A stretch of 64,000 nt of DNA. Origin: Armillaria gallica (Eukaryota; Basidiomycota; Agaricomycetes; Agaricales; Physalacriaceae). Of this stretch, positions 35,400-45,889 are shown piece after piece (the first letter of the stretch is position 1; every line of letters begins with the position of its first letter). The notes below the pieces were generated by a model. It worked only from the letters and a program-made list of their open reading frames with translations. It was not told the DNA's origin and did no database searches. The position numbers and the translations under genes were made by a program. The stretch is from assembly GCA_037576215.1 (NCBI GenBank), contig JBANDB010000001.1, positions 1-64,000 of the forward strand, written 5' to 3'.

Positions 35400-37200
35400 G
35401 GTATTTTCGTTGGTTGACAAGATGGAAGGACCCATATGAGTCCACAAATCCTACCGCCACGTGGTCACAAGCCTGTCACAATGCACGACTTGGCTCTGTC
35501 GCTTCGATCCGATTTTCCGTCTTTAGTAGGCTGTCATGTATTCGCGTCGTCCAGATAACAACACGTATCTGCCCTTTGTCAATCTTCGGCCTTTATCTCG
35601 ACCGCAGTGACCACTGACGACTTCCTGGGCTATCGCCATCTTTTCGTTTCAAGCCCTCCAAGAAGGCACACCATTCGAGTAAGCGGACGCAGACTCGCCG
35701 GAGCCCTCCTGGTCCTGACCCCGTTCGGAGTTGGCGTCTCTGTCGGTCTTTATTTTCATGGCGAGCGAGGAGAGGCGAAATGGCTGAAGGTGGAGGAGAA
35801 GATCTTGCACCTGCATATGGTTGAGCCGTGACAATTTGGTGGATGCCTGGTGTGCTATTTCACTCTGACTCGACCATCGTGTTCATTGATGTTTTAGCGC
35901 AAGAGTATACACCCACCTTTCCGAAGTCTACTAGGAAATCCGGTCAGCACAGGACCAAATTGTTGGTGACGGACGACCAGCAATCGCTCACCTGGACGCC
36001 CGACTCCAATTTGACATCGATACATCATATCATCCTGTGCTGAGCATGTCGGAACCAATAGCAGGATACGATACGGCAATGGATGAAGCGAGCATCATGA
36101 CCGCGAAATGGACGACATCGCTCAAAATGGCTAGGGGTCCTTCTTACCACGCTCTCATGAAGCGACGGTATCTTGGATGAGGAAGGAGCACGACGCGGAG
36201 ACATGAAAGAGCTGCTATACGCATGTTGGGGTACCATAGCAGACAATAAAGAAGACACGAGCAACGGAGCTCTCTGTGAGTAAAGTTCGGCCTCTTCGTG
36301 TTCGTCGTGTTCATGATCTCCCTAGCATCCGGGCCCGACATTTATTGCATCACAAAAACCATGACCAGATGACCGGCCTGGCTCGCGCGGTGCTTCAAAC
36401 TTCCTGCTCCCCTTCTCGTCGACATATACCTGGCCCTTCCAACGGCAACTGCTTAGTCCCCAGGAGCAGATATGCAAACGTCTTTACTACACCTGAAACC
36501 ACAATCTATATGAGTGCTGCGTAGGATAGAGCGGTTAACTAGAGGCGTAGATTCGAAGAGACACCAACAAGGTAAATGTTCTCTTTCGAATGATCTTCTT
36601 ATATAACTGGCAACCTGACATCGTTATGGCAGTCGAATCGATTACCCACTGCGACGCCTCGTCTGGTTTCGCTTGGAGCAAGGCCTGCGGATAGAGCTTG
36701 CACGTGTGCAGCCAAGCCCATCTTTCTGTGAACAAGGTTGTGTTCTCAGGCGATAATTGTACACCTCCTACTCCCTTTCTGCGCCAGGCACAGGCACTCC
36801 CACTTGCCTGATTCCCGGCGCCAACCGCTAGAGGAGCATCAGCGGATAGAGCACTCGCGAGTGTGGGAGGAGTATGACGTCGCTCAAGATAGGGCGCTTC
36901 TCATCCTATTACATTTCATGGTGTCCTGCCCTAGGACCAGCGGTCCGAGTGTGCTTGTGCGCGCACGGTTGAATACGATAGTCGACAAGACATATCGACG
37001 TCCTCTACTTGTTTTGCTGCCTTCTCGGTAACCCTGTACCACCATCTTTTACCACCCCGAATGGCGCATTAATTTATTTATTTTGCGGCTAGCGCTCCCA
37101 TTTTCTTTTGGCGAGATGCTCCAAATACCATGTCCATCCAGTGTCAGTGTGACACTTCGACCTTGGAAAGGATAATCCGTGCTCGCCAGATGTCTGTACA
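35400..37200 (+). repeat. Large-repeat unit U7, spliced-gene half
   Basis: The start module is at about 35420-35465 (GATGGAAGGACCCATATG, then CCACGTGG). A GTGTTCATTGATGTTTTAG acceptor-like end lies near 35898. The block with TACGATACGGCAATGGATGAAGCGAGC is at about 36067, the intron at 36276-36325, and the downstream end GGTAAATGTTCTCTTTCGAATG near 36570. The tail module ends near 37080. No intact frame is present. Confidence 0.65.
36276..36325 (+). other. Fossil intron of U7
   Basis: GTGAGTAAAGTTCGG donor side and CTCCCTAG acceptor side, 50 nt. Confidence 0.55.
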
Positions 37201-37359
37201 AGAAAGTATGTGCCCGGCTCCCAGGATGGATTGGGCTGGCGACCGATTTGGAGTAGCTACCTGGCGGGACTAACCGAAAATCATGGTTGTGTAACCAATT
37301 TTGTGAAGTAAAAGGGTCGGCTCGTCGAGATATTTGTGTTGTAGACGCCTCAAATATAA

Positions 37360-37420
37360 GGACGGTTTGGTACAATCGCAAACGCGAATTTGTAGGATCG
37401 GTTCGATCCCGAGATAGTCC
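37360..37420 (+). repeat. tRNA-like element, type II
   Basis: 61 nt. Box A TTTGGTACAATCGCAAACGC and box B GGTTCGATCCC. Acceptor GGACGGT against ATAGTCC pairs at most positions. Confidence 0.6.
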
Positions 37421-37578
37421 ACTCCCAGGAATCTAGCATAATGTTACTTTTGTTCTTCTGAGGGCATCCGCTATTCCATCGTTGCTCTCATCCGAGCTCT
37501 CTCGGTCGGTGTGATATTGTACGTGGTTGACATCCATGCGTCGTCCAAAAGGGAGACGGAAAATGACTAATGAACTAA

Positions 37579-37640
37579 GGATGCTTTGGCATAATCGCAA
37601 ACACGAGTTTGTGAGCCCGGTTCGATTCCGGGACAGGCCT
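37579..37640 (+). repeat. tRNA-like element, type I
   Basis: GGATGCTTTGGCATAATCGC start. The T-arm CCCGG-TTCGATT-CCGGG is a perfect five-pair stem. The acceptor is not pairable. Confidence 0.6.
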
Positions 37641-38206
37641 GTGACAAAAATTTGAAGGCATCTCACTACCATTTTGTTGTCTTTCCAAGAATGTCCCCTC
37701 AGTCAGAGCGAGAGAATCATTTTGTAAACACCGTATTGGTACGATTGACATTTCAATCGCTAACAGTTCAGCGAAATTCTTCCCTGATTCTTTGCTTCGA
37801 GTAGGTGCTCCCCGCGATGCCTCGCTCGAGAGTAATTCTTTGTTCTCTCATCCTGGTAGTAGTGTGCATGATGTATCTTCCCTGGAGCTGAGCCCAAGCT
37901 CGGGATCAAAGCAGGAGAGGATATCAGGGAGCCGCTACTACATCTCTCTGACGCCTCGACATCCCGGAAAGGATTTCCTGTGCCCAAAGTTTCTCTTCAG
38001 AGTTTGCCCTACTCATCGGTGCGACGGACAGTCGACTTAGTAAACATTTTCTGCTCTGCGCTTACGTCGCTTTGGTGGCCTTTAATACTGTTGGCGTTGT
38101 TTGGCTGTATCCGCCTGGAGAGAAGAAGGGCTGTCTGGCTCACCAGTCAGTGTGTGTTGTCCAGCATGCGGTCAGAAAGTAAAGCTTCAGATTACTACGT
38201 TACTAC

Positions 38207-38268
38207 GAGGATGCTTTGGCGTAATCGCAATGCATGGTTGTGTGCTCGGTTAGATTCCGACGGTCTTC
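38207..38268 (+). repeat. tRNA-like element, type I
   Basis: GAGGATG start, box B GGTTAGATTCC with one change, ending CGGTCTTC; sister of 22938-23000 and 41595-41657. Confidence 0.5.
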
Positions 38269-38500
38269 GTCCCATTCCATCAAGATGTTTTTTCGACTCC
38301 TCCTCGTTCCCAGCTAGACCCTCCGCTGTTCAGCTATTTTTACCGGATCCTTGAATCATCTGCTGCTATCGTCGGATCTTAGAGTTAGTGAAGGGAATTG
38401 ATACAACATTTAATTTTAAACGTGTGGGTCTTTCACAGATCAGAGCTTCGGGACGCCTCCCTTGAGGGTTGAAAGGCACGACGAAACAGCAGGTCTGAGG

Positions 38501-38564
38501 TAGCCGTAGCGCATTGGTAAACATGTCCCGTATATGGTCCAGTTGGTTCGAATCCGACGGTCCC
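38501..38564 (+). repeat. tRNA-like element, type V
   Basis: Box A TAGCGCATTGGTAAAC and box B GGTTCGAATCC. T5 at 38588-38592. Confidence 0.5.
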
Positions 38565-38712
38565 TGCATACTCAATGGCCATCAAACTTTTTCACTAGAA
38601 CAAAATGCATTCCTTCAAACATATGGTCCCTTTGACGAGATGCCTTTTTGTGCACGAAATTAGATTTTCTTTTTTCCGTGCAATCAAGCGAGGAGTCCAA
38701 ATCACCAAGGAA

Positions 38713-38769
38713 GGTCTTCTGGAGAATTGGTAACTGCCACCATTTAGTCGGTTCGAATCCGAGGAAGTC
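38713..38769 (+). repeat. tRNA-like element, type VI
   Basis: 57 nt. Box A CTGGAGAATTGGTAACTGCC and box B GGTTCGAATCC, with 3' end GGAAGTC facing GGTCTTC. Confidence 0.55.
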
Positions 38770-38928
38770 TATAGAGGTTTGCTCAAAAGCTTTTCTTCCC
38801 TTTTCAATATGTAGATGCGTGATCTCTTCAAGCGTTCAGTTGTACAGATTTTCATTTTCTCCTTTGAATACCTTGCATTCATTGAGATTTCTGGTGTGTA
38901 GCAGAGGATGAAGAAGAAGTTGCGAAGG

Positions 38929-38987
38929 GGATGCTCTGGTGCAATCATAATTGCGAGCTTATGGTCTTGGTTCGATTCCGGGAGTCC
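38929..38987 (+). repeat. tRNA-like element, type III
   Basis: 59 nt. GGATGCT pairs with GGAGTCC (six of seven with wobble). Box A CTGGTGCAATCATAATTGC, box B GGTTCGATTCC. T7 at 39013-39019. Confidence 0.65.
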
Positions 38988-39359
38988 ACTATGGCGGCAT
39001 CTTTCGGCCATCTTTTTTTGGCCGACCTACTTTAAAATCATGTTTAAGTGTAGCTTTTGTGCTATTGGGACTCTTACCGAATATTTAGATTGGTCGTTTG
39101 TATTTTTCCCCCCTTACTCCACAGCGTATTTTGACCGGGGACTGACACGGCTTTCGTTTCAAGTGGTGGCCCGATTAAGGTTCAATGAATACAGTTTCAG
39201 TCCGTCTAGATGTAACATAAGCTTTCTTCAGTCCTTTGAGCGCAACCTGAGTACTACGCGAAATAAGTATAGCGTTGGACTCAGTATCAGGTGCATCAGA
39301 AGCAGTCATAGAAGCCAATGTCCTTTCTTGCACTAGCGGTCAATACATTTCGCTTGTTG

Positions 39360-40820
39360 CTAAGTACTCGTCATGGAAAGTAAGGGTCAAGAAGCAGTTG
39401 GGAAGCAGCCCAGGTCTGAGGTGACAAGAAGGAAGGAAGGACCCATATGGATCCACAAACACGAGGCACGTGGTCACAAGCCACTGCCGCCTCATTGAGT
39501 CCTTCCTTTCTTTCACCATGCGTGACTTGCCTCTGCCGCTCAGGTTCGGTTTTCTGTCATTGCTAGATTGCCACGCACTCTCCTGGTCCGGATAACAATG
39601 CGCCTTTGTGTATTCCCGACAGTGATGTCCTCGGCTATTACCGCCATCCCTTCGTTGCAAGCCTACATCGTTCGAGATGGGCCGAGGCAGACTCGCTGGA
39701 GCCTCTTGGTCATGATTTTCATGGCAAGACAAGCGAGGCTACAGAGGATCAGAATGGTATTTGCGCTGAAGATGGAGAAGATCTTGCACGTGCCTAGGGT
39801 TGAGCTGTGAAAACTCGGTGGATGTCTGGTGCGCCATTTCGCCTTGTCTCGTTTATTGTGTTCATTGATTGTTTAGTACCAGGGCATACGTCCACCCTTC
39901 CGAAGTATCGCCATATGCTGCGAAATCCGGCGTCGGCACAGGACCAAATTTTTAAACATTGGCGACGGACGACACTAATCACATACGTGGACGCCCGACT
40001 CCAACTTCACATCCTGCCAGTATCCTCCCGTGGCGATCATGTGCGGCCAATAGCAGGATACGATACATCAATGGACGGAGCCAGCATAATGCCCGCGAAT
40101 GGATGACATCGCTCAACACGGAGACATCTTTCTTACCGCTCTCATGGAGCGACGCTATCTTGGCTAGTGCCGCCCGGAAACGCGGAAGACAACAAAGAAG
40201 AGACGAGCTTCGCAGTCGATATTATCAATCGTGCCGTGAGTACAATGTCGTCTTCCCCATGTTCGTCGTGCTCATCAGCTCCCTAGTACCCATCCCCATT
40301 TTCTTTTGCGTCACAGAAGCCATGACAAGACAAATGACCGGCCCAGCTCTGAGAGCCTAGCGCTGAGCTCACATGGTGCTTCAAATTTTCTGCGTCCCTT
40401 CACTACCCCTACTCGTCCCACCGCGTTCGTCTAGCCCTAGGAGCGAATATACAAACGACTACTACACCTTGAAACAAAATGCATGCGAGTGATGCGTGGG
40501 GTAGTGGTGAACTAGAGGCGTAGATTCGAGAGGAGAGGTCACCCATCCTATGGTAAATATTCCCTTTCGTCACCCTTCTCAACTGACGATCTGGCATTGT
40601 TCTGGTAGTGCTGATTATCCTCTTCGACATCTCCTCTGTTTTCGCTAGGAGCAAGGCCTGCCTTGCAGATAGCGCACGCATACATGCAGGTAGTGCCCAT
40701 CCTTTGATGGACAGGGTTGTGTTCTAGGACAATAGTCGACACTCTCTACTCCCTTTCTACGCAAATCACAGCCGCTTCCACTCATCTGAATTCACGGCGG
40801 CTTTACTTTTGTTCTTCTGA
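39360..40820 (+). repeat. Large-repeat unit U8, spliced-gene half
   Basis: The start module is at about 39432-39475. An acceptor-like TTGATTGTTTAG end is near 39870. The ACGATACATCAATGGACGGAGCCAGC block follows near 40058, the intron at 40236-40286, and the downstream end GGTAAATATTCCCTTTCG near 40551. It lacks the tail module that U7 and U9 carry before the tRNA-like cluster. Confidence 0.65.
40236..40286 (+). other. Fossil intron of U8
   Basis: GTGAGTACAATGTCG donor side and CTCCCTAG acceptor side, 51 nt. Confidence 0.55.
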
Positions 40821-40938
40821 GAGCGTCCGCTAGTTCATCGTTGCCCTGATCCGAGTTCTTTCTCGGTCGGTGTGATATCGTACGTGTTTGACATCCATAC
40901 GTCGTCCAAAAAGGAGACGGAAATGACTAGTGAACTAA

Positions 40939-41000
40939 GGATGCTTTGGCATAATCGCAAACACGAGTTTGTGAGCCCGGTTCGATTCCGAGACAGGTCT
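40939..41000 (+). repeat. tRNA-like element, type I
   Basis: Nearly the same as 37579-37640 (GGATGCTTTGGCATAATCGC); box B GGTTCGATTCC, 3' end GAGACAGGTCT. Confidence 0.6.
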
Positions 41001-41594
41001 GTGATGAAGGTAGGAAGTCGTCTCACTACCATTCTGTTGCCTTTCCAGGAAATCCCCTCAGTCAGAGCGGGAGAATCGTTTTGTAAACACCATATTGATG
41101 CGATTGACATTTCAAATTCCAATCGCTAACAGTTGAGCGAAATTATTCCCTGGTTCTTTGCTTCGAGTAGGCACTTCCCGCGATGCCTCGTCCAGTGCTC
41201 GAGAGTAATCCTTTGTTCTCTCATCCTGGCAGCAGTGTACATGATGTATGTTCCCAAGAACCGAGCCCAAGCTCGAGATCAAAGCAAGAGAGGATATCAG
41301 GGAGCTACTACATCTCTCTGACGCCTCGACATCTTGGAAAGGATTTCCTGTGCCCGTCAGCAGGAAATCTTCTCTTCAAAGTTTGCCCTGCTCGTCGGTG
41401 CGACGGACAGTCGACTTTGTAAACATTTTCCGTTTCGTGCTTGCGTCACTTTGGTGGTTATTCATCCTGTTGCAGACTCGTGGTATTCTTTTGCTGGATC
41501 CACCTGGAAGACGAAAGGGCTGTTTAGCTCACCAGCCAGGGTGTATTGTCTAGCGTACGGCTGGAAAGTAAAGCTTCAGATACTATATTACTAC

Positions 41595-41657
41595 GAGGAT
41601 GCTTTGGCGTAATCGCAAATGCAAGGTTGTGTGCTCGGTTCGGTTCCGACGGTCTCC
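41595..41657 (+). repeat. tRNA-like element, type I
   Basis: GAGGATG start, box A TTTGGCGTAATCGCAAATGC, box B GGTTCGGTTCC with one change, ending CGGTCTCC. Confidence 0.55.
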
Positions 41658-41910
41658 ATCCACTTCCATCGGAGTTATTTTCGACTTCCTGCGTTCCCTG
41701 CTAAACCTTCCGCCGCTCATCTATTTTTACCGGATCCTTAAATCACCTCCTGCTATCGTCGGATCCAATTTCTCGCTAGTAGAGTTGATGGAGGTAATGA
41801 CATGACGTTCATTTCAACTGGTTACTGGACCTGAGCAGAACGTCCGATCGGGGCGCCTGCCTTGTATTTGCATCTACTTGATGAGGGTTGGAAGGCACAA
41901 AGAAACAAAC

Positions 41911-41978
41911 AGGTAATCGTAGCGCATTGGTAAACGCATCTTGCATATGGTCCAGTTGGTTCGAATCCGACGGAGCCT
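41911..41978 (+). repeat. tRNA-like element, type V
   Basis: Box A TAGCGCATTGGTAAACGC and box B GGTTCGAATCC. T6 at 42001-42006. Confidence 0.55.
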
Positions 41979-42200
41979 GTATATTTAATGGCCATTAAAG
42001 TTTTTTCACTAGAACAAAATGCCTTCCTTCAAACATATGGTCCCTTTGACGAGAGGCCTTTTTGTGAACGGATAGCCATTCCCACCAGTGGATCATTCAT
42101 TTTCTCCTTGTCTACCGAGCCCGTCCTCGGATCGTATGGATTAGAGTTTCTGCTTTTGAGTTCCATGCAATCAAGCGAGGAGTAAAAATCACCAAGGAAG

Positions 42201-42258
42201 GGTCTTCTGGCGAATTGGTAAGTGCCGCCGTTTAGTCGGTTCGAATCCGAGGAAGTCC
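42201..42258 (+). repeat. tRNA-like element, type VI
   Basis: 58 nt. GGTCTTC pairs with GAAGTCC at six of seven positions. Box A TGGCGAATTGGTAAGTGCC fits the tRNA consensus closely. Box B GGTTCGAATCC. T5 at 42287-42291. One of the best preserved elements. Confidence 0.65.
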
Positions 42259-42413
42259 ATCCACCGGTGGTGTGCCTATATTTGCCTTTTTCACCGGACG
42301 CGTATCGCTTGTGTGAAGTTGAATGGATTTTCATTTTCTCCTTGGAATAAGTGCCTCGCACTCATTGAGATTTTTCTGTTGTACAGTAGAGCAGGAAGAG
42401 GAAGTTGCGAAGG

Positions 42414-42472
42414 GGATGCTCTGGTGCAATCATACTCGCGAGCTTATGGTCCTGGTTCGATCCCGGGAATCC
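42414..42472 (+). repeat. tRNA-like element, type III
   Basis: 59 nt. GGATGCT against GGAATCC, box A CTGGTGCAATCATACTCGC, box B GGTTCGATCCC. T6 at 42508-42513. Confidence 0.6.
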
Positions 42473-42894
42473 ACTATGACGGAACACATTAAAGATTTTA
42501 GACTATCTTTTTTGGCGCACCTACTTTCAAATTCATGTTTAAGTGTGGTTTTTTGTCGATATTGGGGCTCTTACCGGTTACTTAGATTTTTCAGTTACCG
42601 TTGTCCGTATTTTTTCCCCTTACTCCAAGCGCAGCGTAATTTGACCGGGGACTCGGAGTCATCATATCATGACACGGCTTCTGTCTCGAATGCAAAACTC
42701 ACAGAATATAGTTCCAGTCCGTCCATATGTAACATAAGCTTTATTACTTCAGTGCTTCGAGTCTGAATACGTGAAGTAGGATCGGGGTATAAGGATAGAT
42801 CTTATTTGAGGAGCAGTCATAGAAGTCCATATTCTTACACCAGTGATCGATTGTCGAGGATAGGCGCTGAGGGCTAAGAAGCGGGTGAGCCCAG

Positions 42895-44600
42895 TATTTT
42901 TACCAGGTTGACAAGATGGAAGGAAGGACCCATGTGGATCCACAAGCACGAGCCACGTGGTCACGGAAAGCCGCTCCTTGTTTTGTTGTGTCACTATGCG
43001 CGTCTTGCCTCTATCGCTCAGATTCGTTTTCCCATCCACGCTAGACCGTCACATATTCTCGTAGTCCAGATAACAACGCGTATCTGCCCTTTGTCAATCT
43101 TCGACTTCTATCTCGACCGCTATCAGACAATGACGACTTCCCGGGCTATCGTCATCCTCTCGTTTCAAGTGCATCTGTCGCATAAGTGGACGTAGACTTT
43201 CCGGGCCATTTTTGTCCCGACTTCGTTCAGGGTCAGCAACTCTGTCGGTCCCGATTTTCATGGCGAGCCAGGCGAGGCTATAGAGGAGCGAAATGGTGGT
43301 AGCGTTGAAGCGCTGAGGATTGAGCCGCAAACTTAGTGGATCCCTAGTACGCCTTTTCTTTCTTTCCTGTTCATCGTGTTCATTGATTGTTTAGCATCGG
43401 GGTATACATCCACCTTCCCAAAGTATCAACGTATGTTAGCAAATCCGTTGTTGGCACAGGACCAAAACATCAGCGACGAACAACCAGCAATCACTCACCT
43501 GGACACTCAACTCCAACACAACCCCGTCATGTTCTTGCCAGCATCATCCCGTGGCGAGCATGTGGGAACAAAGGCAGGATACGATACGCCGATGGATGAA
43601 GTGAGCATAACGCCGCGAAATAGACATCGCTCAAAATGGCAACACGCGCTTTCATGAAACGATGGTATCTTGGATGAGGAGTGCGGCCCGGAGACGTGAA
43701 AGACAACAAAAAAAGGACGAGCTACGCAGCTGATAGCGTCAATCTCGCTGTGAGTACAATTTTGTCTATCTCACGTTCGTCGTGTTCATCAGCTCCCTAG
43801 CGCTAGCACCCATCCCCGACATTTTTGCGTAACATAAGCCACCACCAGATGACCAGCCTAGCTCCCGACGGTGCTTCACGCTTCTTTCCCTTCATCCCCT
43901 TACTCGTCGATATATCCCGTGGCCTTTCCCACGGCGATGAGCGATTCGACCTCCTTTACCCAAGGTAAATATTCTTTTTGAGATGCTCTTCTTAACTGGA
44001 AATTTGACATCGTTCCGGTAGCTCAATAATGGTGCTGATTATCCTCTTCGATATCCCCTCTAGTTGCACTGGGAGCAAGGCCTGTCTTGTGGATAGAGCC
44101 CATACGCGTGCAGCCAGTGCTCATCTTTCTATGAACAGGGTTGTGTTGCCGAACGATAGTCGGCCTTTCCACTCCCTTCCTGCGCCATCACAGCCGCTCC
44201 CACTCGTTTGAATTCCCGGCTCCAACCGCTACTTCATTTGCGACAACCTCGTGAGGGGCATACATTACGCCAGTGCATGGCGAGTTCGGGAGGTACCTTC
44301 AAGAACACGGGGCGCCTCTCACCCCATTGCTAGGACCAGGAGGAACGGAGTGTGGTTGTGCTCACGCGGTTAACTACGATCGTCGACGAGGGAAGCAAGA
44401 TGTGCAGGGTAACGCTTCGATCTGGATAAGGATCACTTGTGATGTCCGCACAAGAAAGTCTTTGCTCCGCTCAGAGTTGATACTCGGCAGGACTGTTTCC
44501 AGCCCTCGGATTGCTATACCGTTGTTGCACGAACCATGAAGCGGACTGGCCTAAATATGTTTTGTGAAGGGACAAGAGGTGGCTCATCGACATGTCCGTG
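42895..44600 (+). repeat. Large-repeat unit U9, spliced-gene half
   Basis: The start module is at about 42915-42965 (GGAAGGAAGGACCCATGTGG, then CCACGTGG). An acceptor-like TTGATTGTTTAG end is near 43395, and the ACGATACGCCGATGGATGAAGTGAGC block near 43580. The intron is at 43750-43800, the downstream end GGTAAATATTCTTTTTGAG near 43965, and the tail module runs to about 44590. Confidence 0.65.
43750..43800 (+). other. Fossil intron of U9
   Basis: GTGAGTACAATTTTG donor side and CTCCCTAG acceptor side, 51 nt. Confidence 0.55.
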
Positions 44601-44620
44601 TAGTGATGCTTCGGATACAA

Positions 44621-44681
44621 GGACGGTTTGGTACAATCGCAAACGCGAACTTGTAGGCTCGGTTCGATCCCGAGACAGTCC
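44621..44681 (+). repeat. tRNA-like element, type II
   Basis: 61 nt. GGACGGT pairs with ACAGTCC at six of seven positions. T-arm CTCGG/CCGAG is perfect. Box A TTTGGTACAATCGCAAACGC, box B GGTTCGATCCC. T5 at 44704-44708. Confidence 0.65.
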
Positions 44682-44829
44682 ACTACCCTGTCAAACGCAA
44701 AAGGTTTTTACTTCTGTTTTCCGAGAGCGTCCGCTATCTAGCTCATTTCATCGCACGAGGGAGTATCGTTTTACCACAAGTACACGACTGTCATTTCACA
44801 CGTTACGGAAAGTGACTAGTGAAGACTAA

Positions 44830-44890
44830 GGATACTTTGGTACAATCGCAAACACGAGTTTGTGAGCCCGGTTCGATTCTGAGACAGACC
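44830..44890 (+). repeat. tRNA-like element, type I
   Basis: 61 nt. GGATACTTTGGTACAATCGC start, box B GGTTCGATTCT with its last base changed. Confidence 0.55.
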
Positions 44891-45091
44891 TGTGTCCAGT
44901 TATGACAATCCTACTACGATTTTGTTTTCTTTCCAGGAATGTCCCCTCGGACAGTGTGGGAGAATCGTTTTGCGAACACTGTATTGACATTTCAAGGTTC
45001 ACCGAAACCCTCCCCAGATTAGAGCTTCTGCTTTAAGTGGGCACTTCCCATGATTCCTCGTCTGCTCGACAAAGAATAAAACATCAAGAGA

Positions 45092-45159
45092 GGACAAGGA
45101 TCCTGGCACATTGGTAATCCATGTGATATGGTTCAGTCGGTTCGAATCCGAGGCCGTCC
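45092..45159 (+). repeat. tRNA-like element, type V
   Basis: GGAC at the 5' end faces GTCC at the 3' end. Box A CTGGCACATTGGTAATCC, box B GGTTCGAATCC. T5 at 45179-45183. Confidence 0.55.
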
Positions 45160-45375
45160 ACTTCGAAGTGTGATGATGTTTTTCTGGCATTGCAGAAAAA
45201 CGAATTTATTCGAAACTATATATGGAGCCCTTGACGAAAACCCGTCTTTTTGTGGTACATCCACTTATACTCCGCTCGTTGAGCCGGGATTAGAGTTTCC
45301 TCTTCAGCGCCGAGGCCCTTGACACCTAGAATAATTGGGTCTGGTTAATGAGGGGTAACGAATCATCGAGAAATA

Positions 45376-45434
45376 GACTTTATGGCCAAGTAGCGATTGC
45401 CGCATGGTCCAGTAGGTTCGAAGCCGGGGGAGTC
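45376..45434 (+). repeat. tRNA-like element, type IV
   Basis: 59 nt. GACTTTA against GGGAGTC pairs at six of seven with wobble. Box B GGTTCGAAGCC has one change. T6 at 45457-45462. Confidence 0.55.
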
Positions 45435-45610
45435 TGTTTCTATGCCATCTCTAGCCTTTTTTGCGCTGGAGCGAAATTGAAAGGCTGTTGAACGGTTTCT
45501 CTTTGGGTTGCTTCGAATATCCCATCAGACGAGGGGTTCCCAACAGGTGCAGAGTCCTCGTATAAGTGTGATATTTAGATGGAAGAGACGGAAAGAGAGG
45601 CTCGCTGTGA

Positions 45611-45669
45611 GGATGCTCTGGCGCAATCATATTCGTGAGCTTACGGTCTCGGTTCGATTCCGGGAGTCC
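45611..45669 (+). repeat. tRNA-like element, type III
   Basis: 59 nt. GGATGCT with GGAGTCC, box A CTGGCGCAATCATATTCG, box B GGTTCGATTCC. Confidence 0.65.
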
Positions 45670-45889
45670 ACTATTAAATCACGTTTATGTATAGCTTTTG
45701 TCGCTATTGGGGCTCTTACCGGATTCTTAGATTTTCTGTTACCGTCGTCTGTATCTTGTCCTTACTCCAACTAATCTGATGGGGTACTTGGAGTTATATT
45801 GTAACACGTCTTCTGTTTCAATTTTAAATGGAGATTCGCTGAATACGATTTTGGTCCAAGGCAAGAAAAAGAACGGAAAGTCACGGCCA

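Larger units (their letters stand above)
37360..38987 (+). repeat. tRNA-like cluster of U7 (six elements)
   Basis: Order II, I, I, V, VI, III on the plus strand. The spacer phrases (TCGTTTTGTAAACACC; TGACATTTCA; CCTTTGACGAGA) are shared with U8-U10. Confidence 0.7.
40939..42472 (+). repeat. tRNA-like cluster of U8 (five elements)
   Basis: Order I, I, V, VI, III, the same as the U7 cluster but without the leading type II element. Confidence 0.7.
44621..45669 (+). repeat. tRNA-like cluster of U9 (five elements)
   Basis: Order II, I, V, IV, III, one of each, spaced about 210-285 bp. This is the most compact cluster and may show the basic arrangement. Confidence 0.7.
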